From Pseudobacteriovorax antillogorgiicola (GTDB lineage: Bacteria > Bdellovibrionota_B > Oligoflexia > Oligoflexales > RGVZ01): a DNA stretch of 64,000 nt. This document shows positions 16,225 to 25,224 of the stretch, piece after piece. How positions within the stretch are numbered: position 1 is the stretch's first letter; every line of letters begins with the position of its first letter. The stretch spans positions 19,429-83,428 of the forward strand of contig CAMDHM010000006.1 of NCBI GenBank assembly GCA_945898195.1. Reading direction: 5' to 3'. Both the position numbers and the translations under genes were made by a program. The notes beneath the pieces were generated by a model. The model was not told the origin of the DNA. It ran no database searches and saw only the letters and a program-made list of their open reading frames with translations.

Positions 16225-17409
16225 TTGGCAAAAATGCAGCATCAAAACGGAGCAGATATACAAAAAACTGCGTCACGTGACTCTAGTGGCACTTGGATCC
16301 GTGCCTTTACGCTCGTAGACATGCTCGTTGGGATTTCCATCGCCGGAGTTCTCGTCAGCCTATCCGTGGTTGCTGTTCAACAGTACCTCTATAAAACACG
16401 TCAGGCTGAGGCCCTAAAAAACCTCGATACCATTGTCGGGATATACGTTGCAGAGCTAGGCAGTGACGCTTCAAGCATTCCAGCCATAACAACCGCCACC
16501 GTACTCGTCGACCCTGGAACCGCCGCCAGTTACACCTCAAATTTTAACCAGTCGAATTTTCTTGGTTTCGCCCTGACGCAAAAGCCGCGTTACAAATATT
16601 GGATCAATCACGGAAAAGTTAGCTGCGTCTCCGGCAGCACTACCACCGATTTTGTCATTGTCGCCGTTGCGGAAAGTCGTCGCATCGGGTGTGCCTACGA
16701 ACCCTCTGACATCATGTGGCTCGGAGTGACTCTTACCGGCGCTAAAGTTCTGACTAAAGTGCGCGACGTGGTCACCGCCGGTTGCCGCACAGCAGCGCCA
16801 ACTACGTTTTCATTAACCGGTTGCACGGTTACGGCGGAAGTTACCACTGTTAGTGCAACTCCAGGCCCCGTGGCGACTCCACCACCGCCGTCGGCTCCAC
16901 CCTCGCCTACGCCAACGCCAGCCTCCTCCTCCTCCTCCTCGACGACGGGGTCGTCAAGTAGTTCATCGAGTAGCAGCTCAACAACAGGAGGCTCATCATC
17001 GGGTAGTTCTGTTTCATCGAGCAGCAGCTCGTCTTCAACAACAGGAGGAACCTCATCGGGTAGTTCTGTTTCATCCAGCAGCAGCTCAACAACCGGCGGG
17101 GGATCGTCGTCCACCACCACGACAACCGGCACGACGGGAACATCTAGCAGCTCAACAACCGGCAGCTCGTCTTCCACAACAACAACGACAACAACAGGAT
17201 CGTCCAGCAGCTCAACAACCGGCAGTTCATCTTCGAGCACCGGAAGCGCTCTTTCATCCGTCTGTAATTGCGGCGTATCAGCCCCAAGTTCATGCTACTG
17301 CTGCGACGATGAAGTCCACTACATCGCTTACTGCAGCGCAACAAATCCTGGCACCTGTTCTGCGGGCTACACTGGTGTGAGGACTTGCACCCCATCCGGT
17401 GGGATCTGA
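16225..17409 (+). CDS. Pseudopilin-like protein with Ser/Thr repeat stalk and Cys-rich tail
   Basis: A TTG at 16225 has AGGA 8 nt upstream; an ATG three codons later is the alternative. A type IV prepilin-like motif lies at residues 26-44 (RAFTLVDMLVGISIAGVL): peptidase cleavage would fall between Ala27 and Phe28. Position +5 is Asp32 instead of the usual Glu, and -1 is Ala instead of Gly. A globular part of about 170 residues follows, then a Pro-rich hinge and about 115 residues of Ser/Thr/Gly repeats (16920-17250). The last 50 residues contain many Cys (NCGVS, CYCCDDE, YCSATN). It is divergent from the haem lipoprotein. It may be a minor pilin or surface adhesin; no pilus genes are adjacent. 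Confidence 0.75.
   Translation: MAKMQHQNGADIQKTASRDSSGTWIRAFTLVDMLVGISIAGVLVSLSVVAVQQYLYKTRQAEALKNLDTIVGIYVAELGSDASSIPAITTATVLVDPGTAASYTSNFNQSNFLGFALTQKPRYKYWINHGKVSCVSGSTTTDFVIVAVAESRRIGCAYEPSDIMWLGVTLTGAKVLTKVRDVVTAGCRTAAPTTFSLTGCTVTAEVTTVSATPGPVATPPPPSAPPSPTPTPASSSSSSTTGSSSSSSSSSSTTGGSSSGSSVSSSSSSSSTTGGTSSGSSVSSSSSSTTGGGSSSTTTTTGTTGTSSSSTTGSSSSTTTTTTTGSSSSSTTGSSSSSTGSALSSVCNCGVSAPSSCYCCDDEVHYIAYCSATNPGTCSAGYTGVRTCTPSGGI
16996..17087 (+). repeat. 35-bp direct repeat in the Ser/Thr-rich region
   Basis: A nearly identical 35-bp unit beginning TCATCGGGTAGTTCTGTTTC occurs at 16996-17030 and again at 17053-17087 with one difference. It is embedded in a longer simple-sequence tract of AGC/TCA/ACA codons. 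Such tracts expand and contract by slippage and would change stalk length. Confidence 0.8.
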
Positions 17410-17463
17410 TCAGAATATGCCCGGCGTCTTGATCTCGAAATCATGAACTAAGTGGCATGGACT

Positions 17464-17811
17464 TCAGGTGTATTGCGTCGGAACATTTGGAAGCCAAAAA
17501 CTCGAGAGCTTTGCGAGAACCACGTCGGCGGAAAGTCCGTTGATGGAGACGGTCTTTAGTCGGCTGGATTTGCCGCGCACGACAGTGACATGACGTAATC
17601 CAATCACAAAAAAATCTGCCAAAAATGTCGTCACAGCATCATTGGCTTTGCCATCCACGGGAGGTGAAGCCACCTTCAATTTAAGGCGGTCGCCATGGAT
17701 TCCGGCCATGCCTGATTTTTTTGCGCCGGGCTGAATCGCAAGATCAAGGAGAACTGTGCCTTTCACCCCAAGGCGAAGCCAAACCGGCAAGCCCGTTGTG
17801 GAGTGCATCAC
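17464..17811 (-). CDS. DUF167 (YggU-like) family protein
   Basis: The 115-residue protein has the DUF167 signature: LAIQPGAKKSGMAGIHGDRLKLKVASPPVDGKAN, then TFLADFF and VVRGKSSRLKTVSI. The biochemical function of the family is unknown; its members are small cytoplasmic alpha/beta proteins. The start (GTG 17811 or ATG 17808) overlaps the TGA of the upstream permease gene, so it is translated with the ABC importer genes, a link I infer to be positional rather than functional. Confidence 0.85.
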   Translation of the reverse strand: MMHSTTGLPVWLRLGVKGTVLLDLAIQPGAKKSGMAGIHGDRLKLKVASPPVDGKANDAVTTFLADFFVIGLRHVTVVRGKSSRLKTVSINGLSADVVLAKLSSFWLPNVPTQYT

Positions 17812-18707
17812 GCTTCGCGCCCTAAATAACGTGGCACCCTGGCACTTCCAGAACGCAAAGCAATCGCAATGAACGTCAACAGATAGGGCAAAGCCTGAAT
17901 TAATTGCACGGGAATTTCAAAGCCAAGCACGAAGTGATCGCTACCTTGCAGTCTAATTTGTGCAGCATCTGCCCCTGCAAAAACCAGGCACACGATGGCC
18001 GCGGGAATTGGGCGCCACCCAGCAAAAATCACCGCTGCAAGAGCCATAAAACCTCGCCCTCCGGTCATTCCGCGAGCAAAGGATGACGACAGTAAAACCG
18101 ACAAAGTTGCGCCACCAAGCCCTGCCAATGCACCACTCGCCACCACCGCAGCAGCCCGAACCTTTCGTGGAGAAATCCCGGCACTCTCAAGCGCCCCAGG
18201 CTCTTCTCCGGCAAATCGCAACAGAAGACCAGGGCGAGTTCGTTCCAAAATCCACCAAATCAGAATGGGCACGACCAGTGCGAAGCCAGTAACCCCCATC
18301 AGTAACATACGAGAAAATTCCTGATTGTTGGCAATACCCTCTGCTCCCGGAGTACCGCCTGAAATTCCAAAAATAGCCTTCGTCACAAATGGTGCAACGC
18401 CAATGGCCAGCATGTTGAACGCGGCGCCAGCCACGACCTGCTGCGCGCGGCCATAAATTACAAAAATAGCGTAAATCGTGGCTCCGACGGCGCCCGCAAT
18501 CATAGCGCCAAAAAGCCCCAGTGGTTGCGACCCGGTCGCAACCACCACAATCGCCCCGGCGAGGGCACCTATGATCATCAGACCCTCAAGGGCTATGTTC
18601 ACAACACCGGATCTTTCACAAACCACACCGCCCATTGCCGCCAACAAGAGAGGCAGGGCCAGGCGCAAACTGGACATCAGCCATTCAAAATCGAAAAGGA
18701 TGTTCAT
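17808..18707 (-). CDS. BMP-type ABC transporter permease (second)
   Basis: I place the start at ATG 18707 (MNILFDFEWLMSSLRLALPLLL), which has GAGGAG 6 nt upstream. The 299-residue protein has 8-9 membrane segments and the family hallmarks MGGVVCERSGVVNIALEGLMIIGA and GEEPGALESAGISPRKVR. It pairs with the permease encoded 10 nt upstream to form the channel of a nucleoside-type (NupQ/YufQ-like) importer in the inner membrane. Confidence 0.88.
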   Translation of the reverse strand: MNILFDFEWLMSSLRLALPLLLAAMGGVVCERSGVVNIALEGLMIIGALAGAIVVVATGSQPLGLFGAMIAGAVGATIYAIFVIYGRAQQVVAGAAFNMLAIGVAPFVTKAIFGISGGTPGAEGIANNQEFSRMLLMGVTGFALVVPILIWWILERTRPGLLLRFAGEEPGALESAGISPRKVRAAAVVASGALAGLGGATLSVLLSSSFARGMTGGRGFMALAAVIFAGWRPIPAAIVCLVFAGADAAQIRLQGSDHFVLGFEIPVQLIQALPYLLTFIAIALRSGSARVPRYLGREA

Positions 18708-18717
18708 GATGATCTCC

Positions 18718-19791
18718 TCACGGCGATTTAATGCGGTTAAACCAACGGGCTGAAGCAAACAAGACGACACACCCCTGGATGACCATCGCCAAGTCGCGAG
18801 TCACGTGATCGGTTTCAAAATCAAGGTCCAGGGCACCCTTGTGCAGAGCACCAAAAAGCAATGCTGAGGCGATGATGGCCAAAGGGCGGCCTCCAGCCAG
18901 AAGTGCCACCGCAATTCCGGTAAAACCATAATCAGATGAAAATCCGATACGAAATCGCCCCGCACCACCAAGGATGTCACCTAGACCAGAAAACCCGGCA
19001 AGGACTCCCGCTAAAGCCATCGCAATGATCATTTGGCGTCCCGTATCAATGCCAGCAAAGGTCGCTGCCACCGGATTTTCACCGCACGCGCGTAAGCGGA
19101 AGCCGAACATCGTCCGATCAAACAAAAAGGCTATAAGTCCAGCCGTCAGAATTCCAATAACAAACCAAATAGTCACTGGTGCCCCGTCAAAACCACGAAA
19201 ATTTATGGCTTTGAATGCGTTTCCAACAGGACTCGTCTCGGGGTTTTGAGTGTCGGTGCTATGAAATTTTTCCAGCACCAACCAGCTGGTAAATGCCATT
19301 GCCAAAAAATTCATCATGATCGATGTGACGACCTCGTGGCTCCCGCGGCGGGCCCTCAAATACCCAATCATAAGCCCTATGAAACCACCAGTAAGGCCGG
19401 CGGCTAAACCACAAACTATCATGCCGGCAGCCTTGCCAGAGAAGGACGTATCAGCAGCAAAATCAGGAAGCAGTGCGCTCAACCTCAGTGCCACTGCAGT
19501 TGCAGCCATTCCGCCGACGACAAGTTGCCCTTCTGCCCCAATATTAAATAGTCCCGCCCGATACGCCACCGCCACAGACAGGCCACTGAAAATCAAGGGG
19601 GTTGTATAGACCAAAGTCATGCCGACGTCGTAGGGACTCCCCACGGCTGCCTTAATCATGATGAGCAGAACGTGGAAAGGATTTTCACCTGCGACGGCTG
19701 CCGCGCAAAGTCCCGTCGTCAATCCCATCATTATTGCAGTCAACCAAGGCCATCTAAAAAAAATCGATTTGCCGAAGTGCAGGGGATTCAT
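18718..19791 (-). CDS. BMP-type ABC transporter permease (first)
   Basis: The 357-residue polytopic protein has YTTPLIFSGLSVAVAYRAGLFNIGAEGQLVVGGMAAT, the hallmark of NupP/YufP-type permeases, and the ATPase-contact loop FRLRACGENPVAATFAGID. Its ATG overlaps the stop of the ATPase gene by 4 nt. It partners with the second permease, the double-cassette ATPase and the BMP receptor. Likely substrate: purine nucleosides, by family only. Confidence 0.9.
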   Translation of the reverse strand: MNPLHFGKSIFFRWPWLTAIMMGLTTGLCAAAVAGENPFHVLLIMIKAAVGSPYDVGMTLVYTTPLIFSGLSVAVAYRAGLFNIGAEGQLVVGGMAATAVALRLSALLPDFAADTSFSGKAAGMIVCGLAAGLTGGFIGLMIGYLRARRGSHEVVTSIMMNFLAMAFTSWLVLEKFHSTDTQNPETSPVGNAFKAINFRGFDGAPVTIWFVIGILTAGLIAFLFDRTMFGFRLRACGENPVAATFAGIDTGRQMIIAMALAGVLAGFSGLGDILGGAGRFRIGFSSDYGFTGIAVALLAGGRPLAIIASALLFGALHKGALDLDFETDHVTRDLAMVIQGCVVLFASARWFNRIKSP

Positions 19792-21362
19792 GAAACTACC
19801 CCACTGGCGGCATTTTTTGATCCACCGACCATTGCGAGACCAATGCCCGTAACATCGAATCCTCTGTGAATATCCCTTCTGAACTCGGACACGATCTTCC
19901 CGCGCAGCATGACCAAGATTCGATCACTCAATCGGCAAAGCTCATCTATATCGCTTGAAATTAACAACACACCGGCTCCCCGATTGCGCGCCAAAAGCAG
20001 CGCATCATGAATTTGCCGCGATGAACGCCAGTCAACGCCGCGGGTGGGATGCGCCGCAAGAATTAAGGCTGGTTCCTGCTCCATTTCACGGGCCACCAAG
20101 AACTTTTGCTGATTGCCCCCAGACAATAAGCGCGCATGGCCCGTCCAATTCGCCGGTAAAATTCCGTATTTAGCAAAAAATTCCCGGGCCCTGAGACGCA
20201 ATAAGTTCCATGGTATGATCCGACGAAATGATGATGGATTCACCCCCGATAGCAGCAGGTTAGTCGCTGAGTCCCCATCAAGAAGGAGTCCTTCACTCCG
20301 CCGATCAAAGGGCAAAACTCCGATTCTTACCGCACTGCGAATTTTTTCTGCTGACATGCCCGATAGTTCTTTTCCCGACACAGAAATAGTACCGGACTCC
20401 CCCCGTGAGCGGGGCACAATGCGCAGAATTGCCTTAAACAATAGCTCCTGCCCATTGCCCTGAACACCCGCGATACCAACAATTTCACGCTGGTTAACCA
20501 CCAAAGAAACATTCAAACTTTCCGCGCCGTCCGGGCGTTTTAAGTTTACGATATCAAGAACGGGACTCGTTCCAGGTTCATTTCGCAAAACAGTACCCTG
20601 GTCGTGACTCACAGCCTCGCCAATCATGGCGCTAGCAAGGGAGTCCACCGAAGCACCATGAACATCACCAGCACCAGCAAAAGTTCCCGCGACCCTTCCA
20701 GCCCGCATCACCACAATCCGACTGCAAACTTGCAGAACCTCATCCAATTTGTGACTGATTAAGATCACAGCATGTCCGGATTCCTGAAGGCGACGCAATC
20801 TTTGGAGAAACGGGCCGACCTCCACCGGGGTTAAAACGGCTGTCGGCTCATCGAGGATAATCACTCGCGCGCCCTGACAGATGACTTTCAGAATTTCCAA
20901 CTGCTGCTGCTGGCCAACTGAAAGCTGTTCAACACGCCTTTTGAGATCAAGGTCAAACCCAAGTTCATGCATCGCTTCGATGGCGTAGGCGTGCACGTCG
21001 CTACCAGCCACCAGTTCAAGGTGCTCCAGGGCTGTCAGGGCTGGCGCCAACAAAAAATGCTGATGGACCATGCCAATTCCGGCCTTAATTGCCTCTTTGG
21101 GACTGCGAAACCGAACCTCTTTACCATCGACCAAAATGCTACCGCGATCGGGCTCGACATGACCAAATAGCATATTCATGCACGTCGATTTTCCAGCGCC
21201 ATTTTCGCCCACGAGGCCGAGGATTTCGCCTGAGCTAACCTGGAAAGAAATCCCAACGTTAGCCGGATTTCCCCCAAAAGATTTACAAATATCCCGCAGT
21301 TCGATTTGAATTTTATTTTCCCGAATTTTACTTTTTAAAGGTGGCACGATCAGCCTCGACAT
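19788..21362 (-). CDS. BMP-type ABC transporter ATPase, two cassettes
   Basis: The 524-residue protein has two ABC cassettes, as in NupO/YufO and sugar RbsA-type ATPases. Cassette 1 has Walker A GENGAGKST, signature LSVGQQQQLEILK and Walker B VIILDEPTAVL. Cassette 2 has a degenerate Walker A (GVQGNGQE), signature LLSGGNQQKF and an altered Walker B ILAAHPTRG, the usual asymmetric arrangement. The ATG at 21362 overlaps the receptor gene by 35 nt; no better start is seen. It powers uptake by the two permeases encoded downstream. Confidence 0.92.
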   Translation of the reverse strand: MSRLIVPPLKSKIRENKIQIELRDICKSFGGNPANVGISFQVSSGEILGLVGENGAGKSTCMNMLFGHVEPDRGSILVDGKEVRFRSPKEAIKAGIGMVHQHFLLAPALTALEHLELVAGSDVHAYAIEAMHELGFDLDLKRRVEQLSVGQQQQLEILKVICQGARVIILDEPTAVLTPVEVGPFLQRLRRLQESGHAVILISHKLDEVLQVCSRIVVMRAGRVAGTFAGAGDVHGASVDSLASAMIGEAVSHDQGTVLRNEPGTSPVLDIVNLKRPDGAESLNVSLVVNQREIVGIAGVQGNGQELLFKAILRIVPRSRGESGTISVSGKELSGMSAEKIRSAVRIGVLPFDRRSEGLLLDGDSATNLLLSGVNPSSFRRIIPWNLLRLRAREFFAKYGILPANWTGHARLLSGGNQQKFLVAREMEQEPALILAAHPTRGVDWRSSRQIHDALLLARNRGAGVLLISSDIDELCRLSDRILVMLRGKIVSEFRRDIHRGFDVTGIGLAMVGGSKNAASGVVS

Positions 21363-22362
21363 AATAATCAGGAACCTTGATGACGCCTGCCGCGATCTGC
21401 CGCTTTAACTCATCCAGCTTTGATCGCAGAACAGGCGTAAAAACGCCCTCATTGTAGCGATCGAACGCATAGTCGATTCCACCATTCGCAATTCCAAACT
21501 CGATTTTCCCACCGGTAAACTTATTTGTTTGGACATCCGAGACCGTCTGAAATACGGCGACATCAATTCGCTTCAGAATGCTGGTCAAAATCAGACCGGG
21601 ACGCATCGCATTTTGATTTGAATCCGTCCCGATTGCAAATTTTGACTTCGCGCCGGCCGCATCAAATACACCAGCATTCGACGCCCCAGCAGCGACGTAG
21701 ATTACGTCGACGCCACTGTTGTATTGGGCCAGGGCTAACTCCTTTGCCTTCGGCGGATTGTTCCAACTGTCGGCGGTAACCCCCACAAAGTTGGATACCG
21801 TGGTGCCACCCTTTTGCATGTGACGCACACCGGCACGATATCCGAGGTCAAACCGGCGAATCAACGGCACATCCATGCCTCCGATAAACCCTACTTTCCC
21901 CGTAGCCGACTTCATGATCGCTGCAGCACCGGCCAGAAAAGCGCCCTCGTGATCAGAAAAAAGTAGCGACCTAACATTTGGCTGGCTAGAGGGCGCGTCC
22001 ACCAGCGCAAACCGTCCCTCAGGAAAATCAACGGCAACCCGACTCATAGGTTCCGCCTGGCCAAATCCAACGGCGATGATCAGATCAAATTTTTTGCGGG
22101 CAAAAGTCCGGATGGCTGGTTCGTAGGCATTGTCGTCCATGGCTTCGACGTACTTGGCGTCAATCCCAAGTTGCCTTTTAGCCTCGTCCAAGCCTCGTGC
22201 AGCGGCCGCATTGAAGGACCGATCGTCCCGCCCCCCCTTGTCAAAAACAACACCAACCCGGATTTTGCGCCGTTCGGGATTTAATTCGCCCGCCAAGGCA
22301 AATTTTGCCGACATGAAAATCAGAGCCCACGCCAAAAGCATTCTATTTATCATCTGCCACAT
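21328..22362 (-). CDS. BMP-family substrate-binding protein
   Basis: The start at ATG 22362 (MWQMINRMLLAWALIFMSAK) gives a signal peptide and has a GGGGGTG site just upstream; the longer frame is unlikely. The mature domain begins RKIRVGVVFDKGGRDDRSFNAAAARGL, the BMP/Med family pattern, with GFGQAEPMSRVA, GKVGFIGGMDVPLIRRF and DVIYVAAGASNAGVF. The family binds nucleosides (TmpC/PnrA, NupN) in the periplasm. There is no lipobox Cys, so it is probably a soluble periplasmic receptor. First gene of the five-gene import operon. Confidence 0.9.
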   Translation of the reverse strand: MWQMINRMLLAWALIFMSAKFALAGELNPERRKIRVGVVFDKGGRDDRSFNAAAARGLDEAKRQLGIDAKYVEAMDDNAYEPAIRTFARKKFDLIIAVGFGQAEPMSRVAVDFPEGRFALVDAPSSQPNVRSLLFSDHEGAFLAGAAAIMKSATGKVGFIGGMDVPLIRRFDLGYRAGVRHMQKGGTTVSNFVGVTADSWNNPPKAKELALAQYNSGVDVIYVAAGASNAGVFDAAGAKSKFAIGTDSNQNAMRPGLILTSILKRIDVAVFQTVSDVQTNKFTGGKIEFGIANGGIDYAFDRYNEGVFTPVLRSKLDELKRQIAAGVIKVPDYYVEADRATFKK

Positions 22363-22480
22363 GGGCACCCCCGTAGGACGGCGTTGATGCGGACGGTTCT
22401 GGCGGGAACATACCCGAATCGCCTCCATCTGGTAAACTAGTCTCGGGGAAGACCCTCGAAATATCATCGGAGATACTTGG

Positions 22481-23107
22481 ATGTTGAAATACCGGTCACT
22501 GACCAAGGACATTTTAGACCGTCCCATCAACGGCGTCGGCCTAAAACCGGGTACCTTGCGTCACCAATTTCGTCAGGGCAGACCACTTTTGATGGTTTTT
22601 TTGCGCCACCTGGCCTGTCAGTTCTCCAAGGAAACTGTGCGCGACATACGAGCAGCGCAAAATCAGGATCCGGAATATCCCGACATCTTGTTTGTCTTTC
22701 AGGAGTCCAGCGAAGCCGGGCAGATTTTTCTTAATCAATATTGGCCGCGCGGCAAGGCCATCAGCGATCCGAACTTGTTTTTTTACGGTGAATTTGGGAT
22801 TCCAACGGCTGGTCTGTTGGACCTAACTGGCCCGAGGGCCCTCCTGGCTAGCCTTCGGGCCACGGCAAAAGGCAACCTGCATAGCTGGCCTAAGGGCAAT
22901 CTCTGGCAAATGCCTGGATTTTTTGTGGTCACCAGCGAACAGATTGTTTGGAGTCATCACTGTCAGCACGTGGGTGACCGCCCCCCATTGCAGCGGATGA
23001 CCTACTTTCTGCATTCGTTGAAATTGGGCTTGGCGGGTAAGGCAAAAAACAAAAGTGAAGCAAACGGCAAGCATTCCAACATCAAACCTATGGTACGCGC
23101 CTCCTGA
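22481..23107 (+). CDS. Peroxiredoxin-like (AhpC/TSA antioxidant) family protein
   Basis: The 208-residue protein shows the thioredoxin-fold peroxiredoxin-like pattern: PLLMVFLRHLACQFSKETVRDI, FVFQESSEAGQIFLNQYWP, and LWQMPGFFVVTSEQIVWSHHCQHVGDRP. In this family the usual motif is CxxC; here only the first Cys (LACQFS) is kept and the second is Ser, so it would act as a one-Cys enzyme if active. It is divergent from the BMP receptor with a 118-nt gap. Confidence 0.8.
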   Translation: MLKYRSLTKDILDRPINGVGLKPGTLRHQFRQGRPLLMVFLRHLACQFSKETVRDIRAAQNQDPEYPDILFVFQESSEAGQIFLNQYWPRGKAISDPNLFFYGEFGIPTAGLLDLTGPRALLASLRATAKGNLHSWPKGNLWQMPGFFVVTSEQIVWSHHCQHVGDRPPLQRMTYFLHSLKLGLAGKAKNKSEANGKHSNIKPMVRAS

Positions 23108-23147
23108 TCCTGTTAATTTCATCAAATCGACTTTGGAGTTTTTACCA

Positions 23148-23360
23148 ATGACCTGTTTTTCTAAATCACTCGTTCTTTCACTGGTTGCAAGCGCGTTAAC
23201 CCTTCTGATGACTGGCTGCAGCGGACGAACGCCAGATGGCAAAACATGCCGCCGCAACCTCCTGCAATTCTTTCCCCAAACGACTTCAGACATGGCACAA
23301 ACCTGCCCGCAAGACACGACCTACTACAAGCCCTCGGATAAAATCACACCGGGAACCTGA
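23148..23360 (+). CDS. Small lipoprotein
   Basis: The 70-residue frame starts MTCFSKSLVLSLVASALTLL and has the lipobox MTGC. The mature peptide of about 46 residues is Thr/Pro/Cys containing (CRRNLLQFFPQTTS, QTCPQDTTYYKP). GGAG lies 9 nt before the ATG. No family recognised. It could be an outer-membrane entericidin-like or structural lipopeptide; nothing shows which. Confidence 0.6.
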   Translation: MTCFSKSLVLSLVASALTLLMTGCSGRTPDGKTCRRNLLQFFPQTTSDMAQTCPQDTTYYKPSDKITPGT

Positions 23361-23377
23361 GTCCAAAAACGCAGTTT

Positions 23378-23869
23378 CTAAGATGCGCGTTTTTGTTCCG
23401 GCTTTGATTCCGGTGCAATGCGGGGCTTCTCGCCGGAAACAAATTTGTCGGCGCGACGAACGAGCTCCGACGCTTGGCTGGCGTAACCAAACCACGCGGC
23501 AGATATCGCCAATAGGCCGTGCAACCAGATGTTGCTGGTTTGAACTGGCATCAGGCCAAGCACGGTATTCAACACAGGAATAAAACCAAATACCGCCAGG
23601 ACAGCCATCGTGATGGCCGTTCCGCGAGCATAGCTCCGCGCCGCATAAGACGACCCAAAGCAAGTTGCCCCCCAAACACCCATCAACGTATGAAACAAAT
23701 TCGACATGATATTGACGGGGAAAATTCCCCACAGAAGGCCGGATCCGTAGGTGATCGCCAATTTCGGAGCGGCCTCCGGCATGTCAGACAGCATCGCAGG
23801 GAAGAACCCGGCAACACCAACCACCATCAGAATGATTCCACTGATCAGAGAAAAATATTTTAAGCTCAT
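23378..23869 (-). CDS. DUF4383-like four-helix membrane protein
   Basis: The ATG at 23869 has AGGAGG upstream, and the gene encodes 163 residues with four membrane segments. The line GSGLLWGIFPVNIMSNLFHTLMGVWG matches the DUF4383 pattern (G-x-FPVN-x3-N-x2-H-x3-G). The C-terminus is a charged cytoplasmic tail (SELVRRADKFVSGEKPR). Function unknown. Confidence 0.75.
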   Translation of the reverse strand: MSLKYFSLISGIILMVVGVAGFFPAMLSDMPEAAPKLAITYGSGLLWGIFPVNIMSNLFHTLMGVWGATCFGSSYAARSYARGTAITMAVLAVFGFIPVLNTVLGLMPVQTSNIWLHGLLAISAAWFGYASQASELVRRADKFVSGEKPRIAPESKPEQKRAS

Positions 23870-23924
23870 GACAAAACCTCCTCTCAAGGTTGTCTTGTCA
23901 CTTGCTCGATCTGTGCCAATTGAA

Positions 23925-23955
23925 AAGTAATGCCGCTTTAGGATTCACCGGCATT
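23925..23955 (-). terminator. Terminator-like hairpin after the saccharopine dehydrogenase-like gene
   Basis: AATGCCG at 23929-23935 and CGGCATT at 23949-23955 form a perfect 7-bp stem with a 13-nt loop. On the minus strand the stem is followed by ACTTTTC, and on the plus strand by ATTTTTC, so it may act in both directions. It begins 5 nt past the stop codon at 23961. Confidence 0.6.
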
Positions 23956-23960
23956 ATTTT

Positions 23961-25076
23961 TCAAGCGTAATAGCGTCCGAAACGATTGGCTAAAAAATCC
24001 TTGAACGACACGTCTTCCTGCCTAACGAAGCCGCTCTGCGGAAGTTTACCGCTGCGATGAATATCGAGCACCGCCGTAATGCCTGCGGCCGTCGTAATCT
24101 GGATTGCACCCCAGTGTTCATCTTGAATGGCCGCATTGTAGATTTTTTTGCAGTATGATTTTTGAGATAGCAGACCATTTTTCCAGCCTGACACCGTCAC
24201 TAAGATCAAAACAACATCTTGATGAGTATGAGGCAAAGATTTTTCAAAAATCTTCTTTAGTAGATCGCGATCGTAGTTAAGCTGAAGGTCAGTCATGAGC
24301 AAGGATACAATATCCCGATGCCCCGGGTACCTAACACTCCGGTAGTTCAGATTGCGAACCTTACCGTCATAGGTTTCCGCCAAACTACCAAGGCCACCTG
24401 AAGTGTTGAACGCTTCATATTCGATTCCGTCGAGGCTAAATCGTTCGTAACCCTCCAATGGTGCGACCAAATTTAACTTCCCATCGACCACGGCCTCACA
24501 CGGATTGCCGTACTCGTTAATCAGACCTTCCGTGCTCCACGTAAGGTTATATTTCAGAGCATTATGCGGATACATTGGCAACGCCCCGACCCGCATTTTA
24601 ATCTCATCGACCTTGTCGAACTCCTCGGCCAGGTTATGGGCCGCGATGGTAATAAACCCCGGCGCCAAACCGCACTGTGGAATGAAGGCCAATTTACTGC
24701 CTTCAGCAATTTCGCGAACGCCTTTGGTGGTCTGGACATCCTCAGTCAGGTCCAGATAGTTAACTCCAACTTCCTTGCAAACACCGGCGATGCCAAGGTT
24801 CAGATGAAACGGCGCACACGACAGCGCATAATCATGGCCCTTGAGAACTTCAGCAAGTTCGCGTGGATTGGCCAAGTCACACGCCTTAGCGCTTAAGTTC
24901 GGTACGACGCGCCCCGCACTAGACCTGATTGCCTTATTGGATTGATCCTGATGGGCATCGATGGCGGTAATCGCATAATCACCCGAATCAGCTAAAAGAT
25001 GGCAAACCAGACGGCCAACCTTGCCGCAACCGAGTACTGCAACCTTCGTTAAACCACCTTTTGGACCGTGAGCCAT
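23961..25076 (-). CDS. Saccharopine dehydrogenase-family oxidoreductase
   Basis: The 371-residue protein begins with a Rossmann motif VAVLGCGKVGRLVCHLLADSG. It has YALSCAPFHLNLGIAGVCKEVGVNYLDLTEDV and FIPQCGLAPGFITIAAHNL, which are typical of the saccharopine dehydrogenase/Lys9-like family. The C-terminal region has YNLTWSTEGLINEYGNPCEAV and GGLGSLAETYDGK. It is a NAD(P)-dependent cytoplasmic enzyme; lysine 6-dehydrogenase, saccharopine reductase or a related imine dehydrogenase cannot be separated by eye. It is monocistronic, divergent from the two-component genes, and followed by a hairpin. Confidence 0.85.
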   Translation of the reverse strand: MAHGPKGGLTKVAVLGCGKVGRLVCHLLADSGDYAITAIDAHQDQSNKAIRSSAGRVVPNLSAKACDLANPRELAEVLKGHDYALSCAPFHLNLGIAGVCKEVGVNYLDLTEDVQTTKGVREIAEGSKLAFIPQCGLAPGFITIAAHNLAEEFDKVDEIKMRVGALPMYPHNALKYNLTWSTEGLINEYGNPCEAVVDGKLNLVAPLEGYERFSLDGIEYEAFNTSGGLGSLAETYDGKVRNLNYRSVRYPGHRDIVSLLMTDLQLNYDRDLLKKIFEKSLPHTHQDVVLILVTVSGWKNGLLSQKSYCKKIYNAAIQDEHWGAIQITTAAGITAVLDIHRSGKLPQSGFVRQEDVSFKDFLANRFGRYYA

Positions 25077-25224
25077 GAGTCATCTCCCTGGTTTTTCGCA
25101 ATGTTTTCAGGGCTTTTTAACCCGATAATCCACCAGATGGTCAACCGATACTTAGGGCCTTCACATCCTTGGCTTATTAGATTAGAACTGAACTGTTAAT
25201 TCTAAAGAATTTTAAGAGGATCCT

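Noticed and set aside
16695..17240. Minus-strand frame rich in Glu/Leu/Val opposite the Ser/Thr tract
   Set aside because: It is the complement of the Ser/Thr codon repeats of the pilin-like gene and has no start region or folded-protein features.
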